A stretch of DNA of 64,000 bases from Lachnospiraceae bacterium (GTDB taxonomy: Bacteria > Bacillota > Clostridia > Lachnospirales > Lachnospiraceae): positions 1-64,000 of the forward strand of contig JAKSPO010000005.1 in assembly GCA_024404675.1 (NCBI GenBank), read 5' to 3'. A program made the translations under genes and the position numbers. The notes under the pieces are model-generated. The model was not told the origin of the DNA. It made no database searches and worked only from the letters and a program-made list of their open reading frames with translations. Shown piece after piece: positions 1-8,324 of this stretch (positions are counted from its first letter, which is position 1; each line of letters opens with the position of its first letter).

Positions 1-49
1 TTTCAAGGTTCTCTTCGTGTCGCTCGCTTTCGTTTGCGACAGCTTCTAC

Positions 50-115
50 ATATTATCGCAGAAGGTTCAGTTTGTCAACAGCTTTTTTTAATTTTTTTCA
101 AATATATTTTTTCGG
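50..115 (-). promoter_or_regulatory. Strong rRNA-type sigma-A promoter with UP element, firing off the left edge
   Basis: On the minus strand a perfect -35 TTGACA (73-78) is followed by a 17-bp spacer and -10 TAATAT (50-55). Directly upstream (79-115) is an A/T-rich tract of A and T runs, like an UP element. The transcript would run toward position 1. The first ~45 nt lack an ORF and end near position 1 in a stretch resembling the leader of clostridial rRNA operons. I infer that an rRNA operon lies just left of the window; the promoter itself is directly visible. Confidence 0.8.
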
Positions 116-221
116 CCTGTTTTCGGGCTGTTTTGTCCTTCCGATTCTTCCCGAAAGGAAGCTTACGCTTTTCCGGCGTTGTCCTCATCTCTTCTAAAGA
201 AACAACGTCCTCAAAGCGCAG

Positions 222-250
222 AAAAAGGGCACCGACCTAAGCCGATGCCC
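222..250 (-). terminator. Intrinsic terminator of the CotH lipoprotein gene
   Basis: On the minus strand a 10-bp GC-rich stem (227-236 with 241-250) with a TTAG loop is followed by five T's. It lies 14 bp beyond the stop codon. Confidence 0.85.
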
Positions 251-263
251 CCGCATTACTCTT

Positions 264-2624
264 CTATTTCCAGTGCTTACCGAAATAATATTTCATCTGA
301 TCGTCCGTAAGGCCGAAATAACTCTTGATATCTCTTAATACATTATCGGTACGCGCGCCGCCCTTCACATAGTTATACATCTTCTGTACAGCATTGTTCC
401 AACCGGATACGGAATAGCCCCAACGCTCTCTGTCCTTCGGAATCTCAGGTTCGATCACCGCAATAAACTTATCGAGTGCATCCGTAATATACTGCTCGTT
501 CAGAATCGTATCCATCAGCTCTGCGTATCGCTTTAAGAACATATCTCTGAAATTCTTGTTCTTCAGAAGATTATACATAAGAATATTATGATCATCATTC
601 TTAATGAAGCCGGTGATCGGCTTATCTGTCGTATGCCAGAACGCCCAGTCGAGGTCGAAATACATCCAACGCCATTTGCTGTCATATTCTGTAGAGCGGA
701 AGTACCGGATATTGGCAACGTCCTTATCTCCCATGTAAGAACGACATATATACCAATCCATCAGACTAAGCGGGTCAATCTGGTCGATGGCTTTCTGATA
801 ATTGGCTTCGACAGTCATATCATTCTTGCGGACAAATGACAGAAGGCTGTTGTAGTCCTTCGCACTTCCTGCCTGCACCGCGCTGTAGGAGAACAGAAGG
901 TCAACCGAGTTCTTGCTTACATCGAAATGATCTGCCACATAGTCGTCGCTGAATCTTTCACGCAGGTAATAGATGCCCCAGTATTGGTCGCCGAGATAAA
1001 GCACGCACGGCTTGCAGGCGAGCACATACAGATGGGTCGTGCCGTTTACAAGTCCCGTACAGAACTCATCACGGATCATCGCATACGGATAATCCTCGCT
1101 GCCGCCCTTTAACAGAAGGGAATCGAAAGAATTGATGTCAAGGTCGTCGAAAAGCTTATACTTAAAGCGCCCGAGTCCATACTGGGAACGGAAACGAAGC
1201 TGGAAATTCTGCTTTGCCCCGTTACGGCTGTCGTTACCGTGAAGGCGGAAACCGCAGGGCACAGAGAACTTCATCTTGCCGTCCTCATAAAGGGAAAGGA
1301 CGCACTCCTTCTCAATTGTCTTCGCCTTATTGGTGACGATTCCCTCGGAGCCGGTAACATATCGGTTCGGAATACTTACATATACAACAGGAAGCGTATG
1401 CTCGATGCCCACCAGATAGGTATAGGCACCAAGCTCACTGACGCGGTTGCCGGATTTGGCAAATGTACGGATTGTCGTGACCCCATCAATCGTTATCGGG
1501 CCGCTGTAAACGCTCGAGCTTTCCGTCGGATGGGAGCCGTCTAAGGTGTAGAATATGGTTCCCTCACCGGAAAGCGCAACCGTAATCGTCTGGGAATACA
1601 GTCCGGGCTCCATGCTAGGGGTCGGAATCTTCACGCGGGATACATAGCCGGAATTATTCTTCGTTCCCGGCGTCGGCTCTTCCATATAAACGAACACATT
1701 GCCGAAACGGCCGTAGCTCTTGTTCTCCTCGAGGTCGTCCGGAATCTCGATCATATCAAGCATCGTTCTGCCATCCGACAGATACACCGTCTCGCCGGCA
1801 GAAATCTTAAAGGGAGCATGTCCCTCCTCGGTAAGTCCGGAGCAATAGATCGTGTAGTACTCTCCTGCGCCAAGCATATGATTCGGCAGCTGGAACTTAG
1901 TCAGGTTGCTCCGCTTGTCAGACATATAAAAGTCGCCGAGATTCACAGCCTGCTTCGAATTATTATAAAGCTCTATGATGTCATAATACTTTCCGCCGAC
2001 TGCTAAGTACTTCGTATTGGAGGCGATTGCTTCCGAGAATACAAGGTCCGGAAGTACGACGCTGGCAAGGTATGCATCATACCCCTCCTGCGTGTTCGGA
2101 TATCCGGGCGTTGCATACGGAAGAAGCCCATCCTTTGAGGCAGAGCGGTCGCCGATTTCCTTTGTATACGTAATAGAGTCGACCGGTTCGCCGTTACAGA
2201 TCAGATATACAGTCTCACCTTCCCCATTCAGGTGAAAGGGTGCGTCTTCGGAAAGGAGAACGACAACATAGCCATTTTCCGCAATAACATTGCCTGCAAG
2301 GGGAAATGCATACGGCTTCTCCAGGTTGTCTGTCAGAAAATACCCATTCAGGGAAACGACACGGTTCTCACGGCTTCCGATCTCGATCCAGTCGGCATCG
2401 GTTCCGAGATAAAGTCTGGTATTGTTCGCCATCAGCTCGCTGATGTAAAGCTCATAAACCGGCGTATCTACGCTCTCTCCCGGCTGCGTCGGTGTCGAGC
2501 TGATCCCCGGGTCGTGGCCGATATTATTATTCAAATCATCGATATCCTTCTTCTTGCTGCTTCCACAGGATACGCACGAAAGCAGTAGCAAGGAAAGAAG
2601 AATCATTAAAATGCTACGTTTCAT
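264..2624 (-). CDS. CotH kinase family surface lipoprotein with two lamin-tail domains
   Basis: Predicted secreted lipoprotein of 786 aa. The start at 2624 is chosen because GGAGG sits 6 nt upstream and it gives a clean signal peptide ending in lipobox LSCVSCG; an in-frame start 69 bp upstream lacks this. Domain order: two lamin-tail-like beta domains (about residues 55-120 and 185-255, the first marked by DWIEIGS), a chitobiase C-terminal/FN3-like segment (around TIFYTLDGSHP), then a CotH domain with RLHGNDSRNG and a C-terminal DLDWAF motif. CotH proteins include atypical kinases, but many clostridial members are cell-surface proteins of unknown role; surface attachment or spore/cell-wall function is only inference. 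Single-gene unit with its own promoter and terminator. Confidence 0.85.
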   Translation of the reverse strand: MKRSILMILLSLLLLSCVSCGSSKKKDIDDLNNNIGHDPGISSTPTQPGESVDTPVYELYISELMANNTRLYLGTDADWIEIGSRENRVVSLNGYFLTDNLEKPYAFPLAGNVIAENGYVVVLLSEDAPFHLNGEGETVYLICNGEPVDSITYTKEIGDRSASKDGLLPYATPGYPNTQEGYDAYLASVVLPDLVFSEAIASNTKYLAVGGKYYDIIELYNNSKQAVNLGDFYMSDKRSNLTKFQLPNHMLGAGEYYTIYCSGLTEEGHAPFKISAGETVYLSDGRTMLDMIEIPDDLEENKSYGRFGNVFVYMEEPTPGTKNNSGYVSRVKIPTPSMEPGLYSQTITVALSGEGTIFYTLDGSHPTESSSVYSGPITIDGVTTIRTFAKSGNRVSELGAYTYLVGIEHTLPVVYVSIPNRYVTGSEGIVTNKAKTIEKECVLSLYEDGKMKFSVPCGFRLHGNDSRNGAKQNFQLRFRSQYGLGRFKYKLFDDLDINSFDSLLLKGGSEDYPYAMIRDEFCTGLVNGTTHLYVLACKPCVLYLGDQYWGIYYLRERFSDDYVADHFDVSKNSVDLLFSYSAVQAGSAKDYNSLLSFVRKNDMTVEANYQKAIDQIDPLSLMDWYICRSYMGDKDVANIRYFRSTEYDSKWRWMYFDLDWAFWHTTDKPITGFIKNDDHNILMYNLLKNKNFRDMFLKRYAELMDTILNEQYITDALDKFIAVIEPEIPKDRERWGYSVSGWNNAVQKMYNYVKGGARTDNVLRDIKSYFGLTDDQMKYYFGKHWK

Positions 2625-2671
2625 TTTGCCTCCAAATATTGATGGTGATACCATCGAACTGCACAAGATAT

Positions 2672-2700
2672 ACTGTACTACATTTGTAGACATTTGTCAA
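2672..2700 (-). promoter_or_regulatory. Promoter of the CotH lipoprotein gene
   Basis: -35 TTGACA (2695-2700), 17-bp spacer, -10 TACAGT (2672-2677) on the minus strand. The start codon lies about 48 bp downstream of the -10. Confidence 0.7.
2678..2689. promoter_or_regulatory. Palindrome in the CotH promoter spacer (BlaI/MecI-like operator)
   Basis: CTACATTTGTAG is a perfect 12-bp palindrome occupying the part of the spacer next to the -10. Its TACA-NN-TGTA core matches the known BlaI/MecI/CopY-family operator pattern. A second ACATTTGT half lies immediately upstream. No BlaI-type regulator gene is in the window, so the assignment is inference. Confidence 0.45.
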
Positions 2701-2804
2701 TGCAGGGATAATCGAGCGCTTCGGGAAGCGCGGGGTTTCGTGACTGAAGTGATATGTCATACTTCCGCGCATACTGTCAAGATAAGCCACACTCACAGGC
2801 ACTA

Positions 2805-3116
2805 TTTTGGTACGAGATTCCAGGTTAGGGCAATTTCGTACCAAACCACCGGACGCTTTTTGGTACGAGATTTCAGGCTAGGGCGATTTCGTACCAAACC
2901 AGCAGGCACTTTTTGGTACGAGATTTCAGGTTAGGCCGATTTCGTACCAAACCACCGGACGCTTTTTGGTACGAGATTCCAGGTTAGGGCGATTTCGTAC
3001 CAAACCACCGGACGCTTTTTGGTACGAGATTTCGGGTTAGGGCGATTTCGTACCAAATCACCGGACACTTTTTGGTACAAGATTTCGAACAAGAGCGATT
3101 TCGTACCAAACCACCG
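2805..3116. repeat. Six-copy 53-bp tandem repeat, each unit with inverted arms
   Basis: The motif GGTACGAG (GGTACAAG in the last copy) recurs at 2809, 2862, 2915, 2968, 3021 and 3074, an exact 53-bp period. Each unit contains TTTGGTACGA and, about 22 nt later, its reverse complement TCGTACCAAA, so every unit and every unit junction can form a hairpin. Copies differ by a few substitutions; the last is the most diverged and is truncated. The array fills the gap between the tRNA-Ser terminator and the CotH promoter, has no supportable ORF, and accounts for most of the gene-free stretch 2625-3130. Confidence 0.95.
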
Positions 3117-3129
3117 TAATCAGACAAAC

Positions 3130-3160
3130 AAAAAAATCACTGACCGCAGTCAGTGATTTT
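3130..3160 (-). terminator. Intrinsic terminator of the tRNA-Ser unit
   Basis: Minus-strand stem ATCACTGAC / GTCAGTGAT with a TGCG loop followed by a run of seven T's, just downstream of tRNA-Ser(GGA). Confidence 0.9.
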
Positions 3161-3164
3161 GTGA

Positions 3165-3253
3165 CGGAGAAGGAGGGATTTGAACCCTCGCGCCGCTATT
3201 AACGACCTGCACCCTTTCCAGGGGTGTCCCTTCAGCCTCTTGGGTACTTCTCC
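3165..3253 (-). tRNA. tRNA-Ser (GGA)
   Basis: 89-nt class II tRNA. Acceptor GGAGAAG/CTTCTCC with discriminator G, anticodon stem CACCC/GGGTG around loop CTGGAAA (anticodon GGA), long variable arm, T-loop TTCAAAT. CCA is not encoded. It is co-transcribed with the upstream tRNA-Ser(TGA) 42 bp away. Confidence 0.95.
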
Positions 3254-3295
3254 AGAAAGCTAAATCCATAATGATATCAAATTTACAATAAAAAA

Positions 3296-3381
3296 CGGAG
3301 AGGATGGGATTCGAACCCATGCGCCCTTGCGGACAAACGGTTTTCAAGACCGCCTCGTTATAGCCACTTCGATACCTCTCC
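3296..3381 (-). tRNA. tRNA-Ser (TGA)
   Basis: 86-nt class II tRNA. Acceptor GGAGAGG/CCTCTCC, discriminator G, anticodon loop CTTGAAA (anticodon TGA), long variable arm, T-loop TTCGAAT. First gene of a two-tRNA unit. CCA is not encoded. Confidence 0.95.
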
Positions 3382-3449
3382 AAGACAGTGCCTGAAATAT
3401 ACATCTCATGCTCTCGCACCGACAAGACAACTCATCAGCGACGCTAATC

Positions 3450-3478
3450 ATATTAGCACTACTCACAGAATCTGTCAA
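3450..3478 (-). promoter_or_regulatory. Promoter of the tRNA-Ser pair
   Basis: -35 TTGACA (3473-3478), 17-bp spacer, -10 TAATAT (3450-3455). The -10 is embedded in the inverted repeat GCTAAT-ATG-ATTAGC. Confidence 0.8.
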
Positions 3479-3522
3479 CCTATTTTTTCAATCCATAGAA
3501 AAAATGTCACGCAAACCGGAAT

Positions 3523-4599
3523 CTATCGTTCGCCAAGCTTCAGATTCGGAACCGCATTCAACGTCCAGTCTGCCGTATGACCTGCCATATACTCGTAATA
3601 AGCCGCAGAGCCGATCATCGCCGCATTGTCCGTGCATAGAATCGGATCCGGGTAATATACCTTCTTACCGGCTGCCTCACCGACCTCCCGCATCTTCGCG
3701 CGAAGCGCGCTGTTGCAGGCTACACCGCCGGCGATAGCAATTCGCTCCATTCCGTATTCATTAGCTGCCGCAACCGTTCTTGCAACCAGTACATCAACAA
3801 CCGCAGCCTGAAAGGAAGCCGCCAGATCTGCTCTCGTAATACCGTCTTCGAACACCTCGGGACAGAATTCCGTTCCTTCCGCCGGTGCCTCTCCCTTCGC
3901 GGAGCTTTTCATCTTGGCGATATTCAGATAATTCAGCACCGCCGACTTCACGCCGCTGAAGCTGAAATCATAAGGGCAGCCCTCAACATGAGCGCGTGGG
4001 AATGCGATTGCCTCCGGATTACCTTCCTTTGCAAGCTTATCAAGCTTCGGTCCGCCCGGATATCCGAGGCCGATTGCTCTGGCAACCTTGTCAAATGCCT
4101 CTCCGGCCGCGTCATCATGCGTACGTCCGATGATGCGATACGTTCCGTAATCCTCCACAATAACAATATGGGTATGTCCGCCCGATACTACAAGGCATAA
4201 AAAGGGCGGTTCAAGCTCCTGATGACAGATATAGTTGGCCGACACGTGTCCCTCAATATGGTGCACACCGATCAATGGCTTCTTCGCCGCATAAGCAATT
4301 GCCTTTGCTTCGCCAACGCCGACCAGAAGGCAGCCCACAAGCCCCGGGCCGTAGGTTACCGCCACAGCATCGATGTCTTCGATGGTCATCTGTGCGTTAG
4401 CTAACGCCTCCGTCACAACCGGATTGATCTTCTCAATATGCTTTCGGGACGCGATCTCCGGCACCACGCCGCCATAGAGCGTATGAAGCGCAATCTGCGA
4501 GGAAATCACATTGGAGAGCACCTCGCGACCATTCTTCACTACTGCTGCCGCCGTCTCGTCACAGGACGATTCAATTGCAAGTATATATGTTCCCTTCAT
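3523..4599 (-). CDS. tsaD: tRNA threonylcarbamoyladenosine (t6A37) synthase, TsaD
   Basis: Catalytic subunit of the complex that transfers threonylcarbamoyl from threonylcarbamoyl-AMP to A37 of ANN-decoding tRNAs. 358 aa, normal for the family. The N-terminal ASKHA signature [11 protein letters not shown], the metal-binding HHIEGH motif and SGGHTHIV are all present. The ATG at 4599 is preferred (GGAG 8 nt upstream); a GTG at 4632 overlaps the RNase Z stop codon and would add an unconserved tail. It is the last gene of a run that also carries tsaE and tsaB, so the dedicated t6A genes cluster here apart from tsaC/sua5, which is not in the window. Confidence 0.97.
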   Translation of the reverse strand: MKGTYILAIESSCDETAAAVVKNGREVLSNVISSQIALHTLYGGVVPEIASRKHIEKINPVVTEALANAQMTIEDIDAVAVTYGPGLVGCLLVGVGEAKAIAYAAKKPLIGVHHIEGHVSANYICHQELEPPFLCLVVSGGHTHIVIVEDYGTYRIIGRTHDDAAGEAFDKVARAIGLGYPGGPKLDKLAKEGNPEAIAFPRAHVEGCPYDFSFSGVKSAVLNYLNIAKMKSSAKGEAPAEGTEFCPEVFEDGITRADLAASFQAAVVDVLVARTVAAANEYGMERIAIAGGVACNSALRAKMREVGEAAGKKVYYPDPILCTDNAAMIGSAAYYEYMAGHTADWTLNAVPNLKLGER

Positions 4600-4628
4600 A
4601 GCAAATCTCCGAGCTCTCGTGCCTCGGA

Positions 4629-5543
4629 TCACTCCTCCTCTTCAAAGTGCAGTGTAACCGTGCGCCCGTCCTTGCAGGTGTGCGCATTCGGAAAGATTTC
4701 GCGTGCATTTGCCGTAAAATCCTCCGGTCGAACAAGCGAAGGACTGTAATGTGTCAGCCAAAGCTCGCCGACCATTGCCTCCGCTGCAAGCTTAGCCGCC
4801 TCGGTATAATTCATATGGCAATGCTCCTTAGCTTTTCCTTCGGAGCCCTTCTCGCCGTACATGCCCTCACAGATAAAAAGATCGGCGCCGGCCGCGCTTT
4901 CCGCAATCAGCTTCGTCGGCCGCGAATCGGTACAATAAGTAAGCTTCAGACCTTTTCTGGCCGGTCCGAGAATCATATCCTGTGTATAGGTCTTCCCCTC
5001 GTACTCAACGACATTCCCCTTCTGCAGACGGCTCCAGCAAGCCATCGGTACCTGATTGTCGGACGCCTTCTTCGGGTCGAATCGCCCTGCGCGCGATATA
5101 ATCTGCGAGTAACCGTAGCAGGTCACGTTATGGCGCGCCTTAAATGCCTCCAGGCGGTAGCCCTTAAGCTCTATCGTCTGTGTCGGTTCTGTCAGCTCGA
5201 TATAGTTCAGTTCGTAAGGAAGCTCGGGCGCAATCACGCGAAGTGCATCCACCACCGTCTTAAGCCCGCGGGGACCGATCAGAGTAACCGGCTCCGTACG
5301 CTCCGCATTTCCGATAGAAAGAAGAAGCCCCGGCAGTCCGCTGATATGATCGCCGTGATAATGCGTAAAGCAGATTACGTCGATGTCATGGCAGCTCCAG
5401 CCGCGCTTTCTGATTGCAACCTGTGTACCCTCACCGCAGTCAATCAGAAGACTGCTGCCGTTAAAACGAGTCATACAGGATGTGAGAAATCTTCCCGGCA
5501 ACGGCATCATACCGCCTGTTCCGAGTAAGCTGACCTCCAACAT
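4629..5543 (-). CDS. rnz: Ribonuclease Z
   Basis: Zinc-dependent endonuclease that cleaves tRNA precursors 3' of the discriminator base. 304 aa, typical of the short form. Metallo-beta-lactamase fold with Zn motif HYHGDH, GEGTQ near residue 40, a GPRGL segment, and downstream HCHMN and TLTHYSP elements. Start at 5543 chosen because GGAGG lies 6 nt upstream; the in-frame ATG at 5555 overlaps that ribosome site. The job fits tRNAs that lack encoded CCA, as all tRNAs in this window do. It lies 17 bp after rimI and its stop is about 30 bp before tsaD. Confidence 0.93.
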   Translation of the reverse strand: MLEVSLLGTGGMMPLPGRFLTSCMTRFNGSSLLIDCGEGTQVAIRKRGWSCHDIDVICFTHYHGDHISGLPGLLLSIGNAERTEPVTLIGPRGLKTVVDALRVIAPELPYELNYIELTEPTQTIELKGYRLEAFKARHNVTCYGYSQIISRAGRFDPKKASDNQVPMACWSRLQKGNVVEYEGKTYTQDMILGPARKGLKLTYCTDSRPTKLIAESAAGADLFICEGMYGEKGSEGKAKEHCHMNYTEAAKLAAEAMVGELWLTHYSPSLVRPEDFTANAREIFPNAHTCKDGRTVTLHFEEEE

Positions 5544-5560
5544 AGAAACCTCCAAGCCTG

Positions 5561-6001
5561 CTATTTGTCGAGCAAATAGCTGTATAAAAATCCATCCTCC
5601 CTGGGACCGGAATAGAATCCCTTCCTGACGCCGATTCGCTGAAAGCCGAACCGCTCATATAAAGCGATTGCCTGCGAATTGCTTGCACGCACCTCAAGGA
5701 AAATGTTCCTTGCCGCCCGCTTCTTCGCCTCGTCGCAAAGCTGCCGCAAAAGGGCTGTCGCCACGCCGCGCTTTCGGTATTCCCCAAGGACCGCGATGTT
5801 CGTCACATTGGCCTCATCCAAAGCATAATACGCTCCGGCATAGCCAAGCACCGTGTCCCCTTCACAGGCAACAAAATAGCTGTAATTATCGTAAGAAAGA
5901 ACCTTTGTAAGCTCCGCAAACGACCACGCCTCTTCGATACAGGCTTGCTCGATGTCATAAACCTGCGGAAGCGTCTTTTCATCCATTGGTACGATGATCA
6001 A
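5561..6001 (-). CDS. rimI: Ribosomal-protein-S18 alanine N-acetyltransferase, RimI
   Basis: GNAT-family N-acetyltransferase of 146 aa; in the tsaE-tsaB-rimI arrangement it is classed as RimI. Acetyl-CoA-binding motif EYRKRGVATALL followed by NIFLEVRASNSQAIALYERFGF, the usual GNAT motif A/B pair. I favour a TTG start at 6001, preceded by GGGAGG at 6 nt, giving MIIVPMDEK; the first upstream in-frame start (6088) reads through the tsaB coding region. It overlaps the end of tsaB by 23 bp, implying translational coupling. Substrate not provable from sequence. Confidence 0.88.
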   Translation of the reverse strand: MIIVPMDEKTLPQVYDIEQACIEEAWSFAELTKVLSYDNYSYFVACEGDTVLGYAGAYYALDEANVTNIAVLGEYRKRGVATALLRQLCDEAKKRAARNIFLEVRASNSQAIALYERFGFQRIGVRKGFYSGPREDGFLYSYLLDK

Positions 6002-6695
6002 GTCGTTCCTCCCGTTCCCGTTCCGCCTGGGACTGCCGCAGATACTCCGGTACAAGCTCCATCGCAGAAACCGTTCTTCCCTCGGCATAATACCGACCGG
6101 CGAGAAAACCTAAAGATGCTGCACTCTGCACCATTCGATGCATCGGTGCAAGCGTAAAGGGAACCGTCACATTGGCCGTCAGAAAGGCCTTATGCACCGG
6201 AACACCGTCTCCCAGAAAGATAACCTTCTCTCCGAGCGAATTCAGCTTCTCAACCATATCGGAAAGAAGCATACAGCTCTGCTCGCAGACGGCCGTAAGC
6301 TTGTCCCCGTCACACCGATACACCCCGGTATATACCTGTCCGCGCCTTGCATCCATAATCGGGCAGATCAATCCGTCGTAGCCGAAGTAATTGGCGGCAA
6401 GCACCTCAACCGTCGGAACCGCAACAACCGGCTTGTTCCAGATCATCGCAAGCCCCTTTACCGTAGAGGAGCCGATTCGTAACCCCGTATACGAGCCGGG
6501 TCCGTTCGTTACCGCAAGCGCATCCAGCTCACTGCCCTCCGTTCCGGTCATACGAAGCAGTTCATCAATCATCGGCAGAAGCGTCTGCGAATGGTTCATT
6601 TTAAAATTGACCGTATACTCCGCAAGCACGGTCTGCTCCGTAACAAGTGCAGCACTTGCAACCTGCCCTGAACTGTCAATCGCTAAAATCTTCAT
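5979..6695 (-). CDS. tsaB: t6A synthase dimerisation subunit TsaB
   Basis: Partner protein of TsaD in the bacterial t6A complex; an ASKHA-fold protein lacking the TsaD metal site. 238 aa, N-terminus MKILAIDSSG, followed by VTNGPGSYTGLRIGSSTVKG, the family signature. Its start codon overlaps the tsaE stop (ATGA), showing translational coupling within tsaE-tsaB-rimI. Confidence 0.95.
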   Translation of the reverse strand: MKILAIDSSGQVASAALVTEQTVLAEYTVNFKMNHSQTLLPMIDELLRMTGTEGSELDALAVTNGPGSYTGLRIGSSTVKGLAMIWNKPVVAVPTVEVLAANYFGYDGLICPIMDARRGQVYTGVYRCDGDKLTAVCEQSCMLLSDMVEKLNSLGEKVIFLGDGVPVHKAFLTANVTVPFTLAPMHRMVQSAASLGFLAGRYYAEGRTVSAMELVPEYLRQSQAEREREERLDHRTNG

Positions 6696-7141
6696 ACCGT
6701 TCCTCCTGCCCGCTCTGAACCTTCCTCCATCGTAATCCGACGATAGGATACGCCTTTTTCGATATCCTTCTCAATCGTGATGGACACGGCTCCGGCCGGT
6801 ATCAGCTCTTCAATCCGACATGCCCACTCAATCAGGCACACCCCATCTCCGAACAGATACTCCTCGAAACCGATTTCATACATTTCCTCCGGATCCTCGA
6901 TCCGATATACATCAAAATGAAAGAGCGGGATACGTCCCTCTCTGTATTCCTGCAAAATTGTAAAGGTCGGACTGCATACCGGCTCATCGATGCCAAGCCC
7001 CTTCGCAACGCCCTTCACAAAAACCGTCTTTCCGACACCGAGATCTCCATGCAGACAGATCACGGTTCCCGGACGAAGCTTCGCTCCGATTACCTCTCCA
7101 AGACGAAAGGTCTCCTCCGAAGAACTGCTCTCAAAAATCAT
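6692..7141 (-). CDS. tsaE: t6A synthase ATPase subunit TsaE
   Basis: Small P-loop ATPase (YjeE family) needed for turnover of the TsaB-TsaD complex. 149 aa. Walker A GDLGVGKT at residues 32-39, the CSPTFTILQEY switch segment and the LIEWACRIEE region are all intact. The start at 7141 overlaps the stop of the upstream membrane-protein gene; GGAG lies upstream. First of the three t6A/RimI genes. Confidence 0.95.
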   Translation of the reverse strand: MIFESSSSEETFRLGEVIGAKLRPGTVICLHGDLGVGKTVFVKGVAKGLGIDEPVCSPTFTILQEYREGRIPLFHFDVYRIEDPEEMYEIGFEEYLFGDGVCLIEWACRIEELIPAGAVSITIEKDIEKGVSYRRITMEEGSERAGGTV

Positions 7142-7731
7142 ACATTTGTCTCCTTCGCCTGACTGCGTCCCTCGGAAATATAACGACGCATCCGCTCCGT
7201 CTGCTCGCCGAGCATATCCTTACCAAAGACAAATGCGGAGTTCTTCATCACATAGATGAAGAAATGGTTCCGCGTCTCCTTCGTCTTTCGAATGACATTC
7301 CAGGGAATCAGCTCGCTCTGCTCGCCCTGAATTACAAGGACGCCCGAGCGGTTAATATAATACTCCATCTCAATCCCGTCCGCCTTAAGCGCCGTCACAT
7401 ACTGCAATGTTCTGAGCGCATTATTGCCGGGAACATAAATCAGCACAACACCGAGAAGGAAAATCATCAGCACTCTGGTACTCACCTGATAAGTGCTCCA
7501 GTATCCAATCAGACAGCCGAGAATCAAAACAGCAAGGATCCAATAAGCCAGTCCGTTCCAACCGAGAAAGGAATAGCGAATGCGGAAAGCAAACAGATCG
7601 CGGAAACGCATCGGTCCGCGAAGATGCACCTCTCCCTCCTCATGCATAAAGCGTTCTGCTGCGGTAAGCACTTCCGTGCCTTCCAGGCTGGGCTTCTTCT
7701 CTTCATCCGTATATTTCGTAACTTCTTCCAT
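7138..7731 (-). CDS. YcxB-like membrane protein
   Basis: 197-aa protein with a soluble acidic N-terminus, two adjacent hydrophobic segments (around YWILAVLILGCLIGYW and VLMIFLLGVVLIYV) and a C-terminal beta-rich domain with GVLVIQGEQSELIPW and FFIYVMKNSAFVFGKD, as in YcxB-like proteins of unknown function. Start at 7731 chosen for GGAG at 8 nt; the longer ORF start at 7785 has no ribosome site. It overlaps tsaE by 4 bp, so it is in the same transcript. Confidence 0.65.
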   Translation of the reverse strand: MEEVTKYTDEEKKPSLEGTEVLTAAERFMHEEGEVHLRGPMRFRDLFAFRIRYSFLGWNGLAYWILAVLILGCLIGYWSTYQVSTRVLMIFLLGVVLIYVPGNNALRTLQYVTALKADGIEMEYYINRSGVLVIQGEQSELIPWNVIRKTKETRNHFFIYVMKNSAFVFGKDMLGEQTERMRRYISEGRSQAKETNV

Positions 7732-7797
7732 TCGTCTCACTCCATCAAATTCTTCGGAACGCGTCCGATAATTGTTGTAGCACATACCTGTTCTGCG

Positions 7798-8319
7798 CTA
7801 TTTAAGGGCAAAAACCATACATACCCGACTCTGCGGTACGACCTCGCGCATCGACGAGAAGCGGTACACGGAATCACGGTTGGAATAGCGGTTATATACT
7901 GCTATTCTCCCGTCCTCTTCCTTTTTGTAGAACACAAAATGCCCGCCCGAGAAGACCGGTCGCTTCGTCCAGAACAGAAGTATCCCGGCTTTGCTCCGAT
8001 CAATGCTTTTGATTCGCCACGCAAAGCGGAACCGGATATGGTGCCGAAGCAGAAAAATCGTCATCAACAGTCCCGAGGTGCCGAACCTTGCGCCAAGTGG
8101 CGCCGCATAGATTTCAAGCTCCCGAATGATCTTCGGAAGCGGCATCGGCCGGTTCAGATACTGCATGGCGTTGTAGATGCTGAGCGGACCGCAGCCCGCG
8201 TCATCCATTGTCTTTGCGCCGAACCGCATCTCACCAAGTGTGCCGAGCGACTGCCCGTTCAGATACCCATCAGGCAGCTCCACCTTACAATTGTTTTGAT
8301 AATTTTTCGAAAAAAGCAT
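7798..8319 (-). CDS. C39-like cysteine peptidase, no signal peptide
   Basis: 173-aa protein of the papain-like C39_2 family type. A catalytic-triad pattern is visible: Cys43 in DDAGCGPLS, His127 in FSGGHFVFY, and Asn143 in VYNRYSN. The usual role is proteolysis or peptide hydrolysis, but no signal peptide, membrane segment or ABC domain is present, so it appears cytoplasmic and its substrate is unknown. ATG at 8319 is preferred (AAGG 8 nt upstream); a GTG at 8328 overlaps the dnaE stop. The gene therefore directly follows dnaE and is probably co-transcribed with it. Confidence 0.65.
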   Translation of the reverse strand: MLFSKNYQNNCKVELPDGYLNGQSLGTLGEMRFGAKTMDDAGCGPLSIYNAMQYLNRPMPLPKIIRELEIYAAPLGARFGTSGLLMTIFLLRHHIRFRFAWRIKSIDRSKAGILLFWTKRPVFSGGHFVFYKKEEDGRIAVYNRYSNRDSVYRFSSMREVVPQSRVCMVFALK

Positions 8320-8324
8320 CACAG

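Noticed and set aside
34..240. 68-aa plus-strand ORF
   Set aside because: It overlaps the rRNA-type promoter and terminator region, is low complexity and has no ribosome site.
2805..3116. CRISPR array
   Set aside because: The units repeat head to tail with no unique spacers and no cas genes nearby.
3150..3425. 91-aa minus-strand ORF
   Set aside because: It is formed by reading through the two tRNA-Ser genes.
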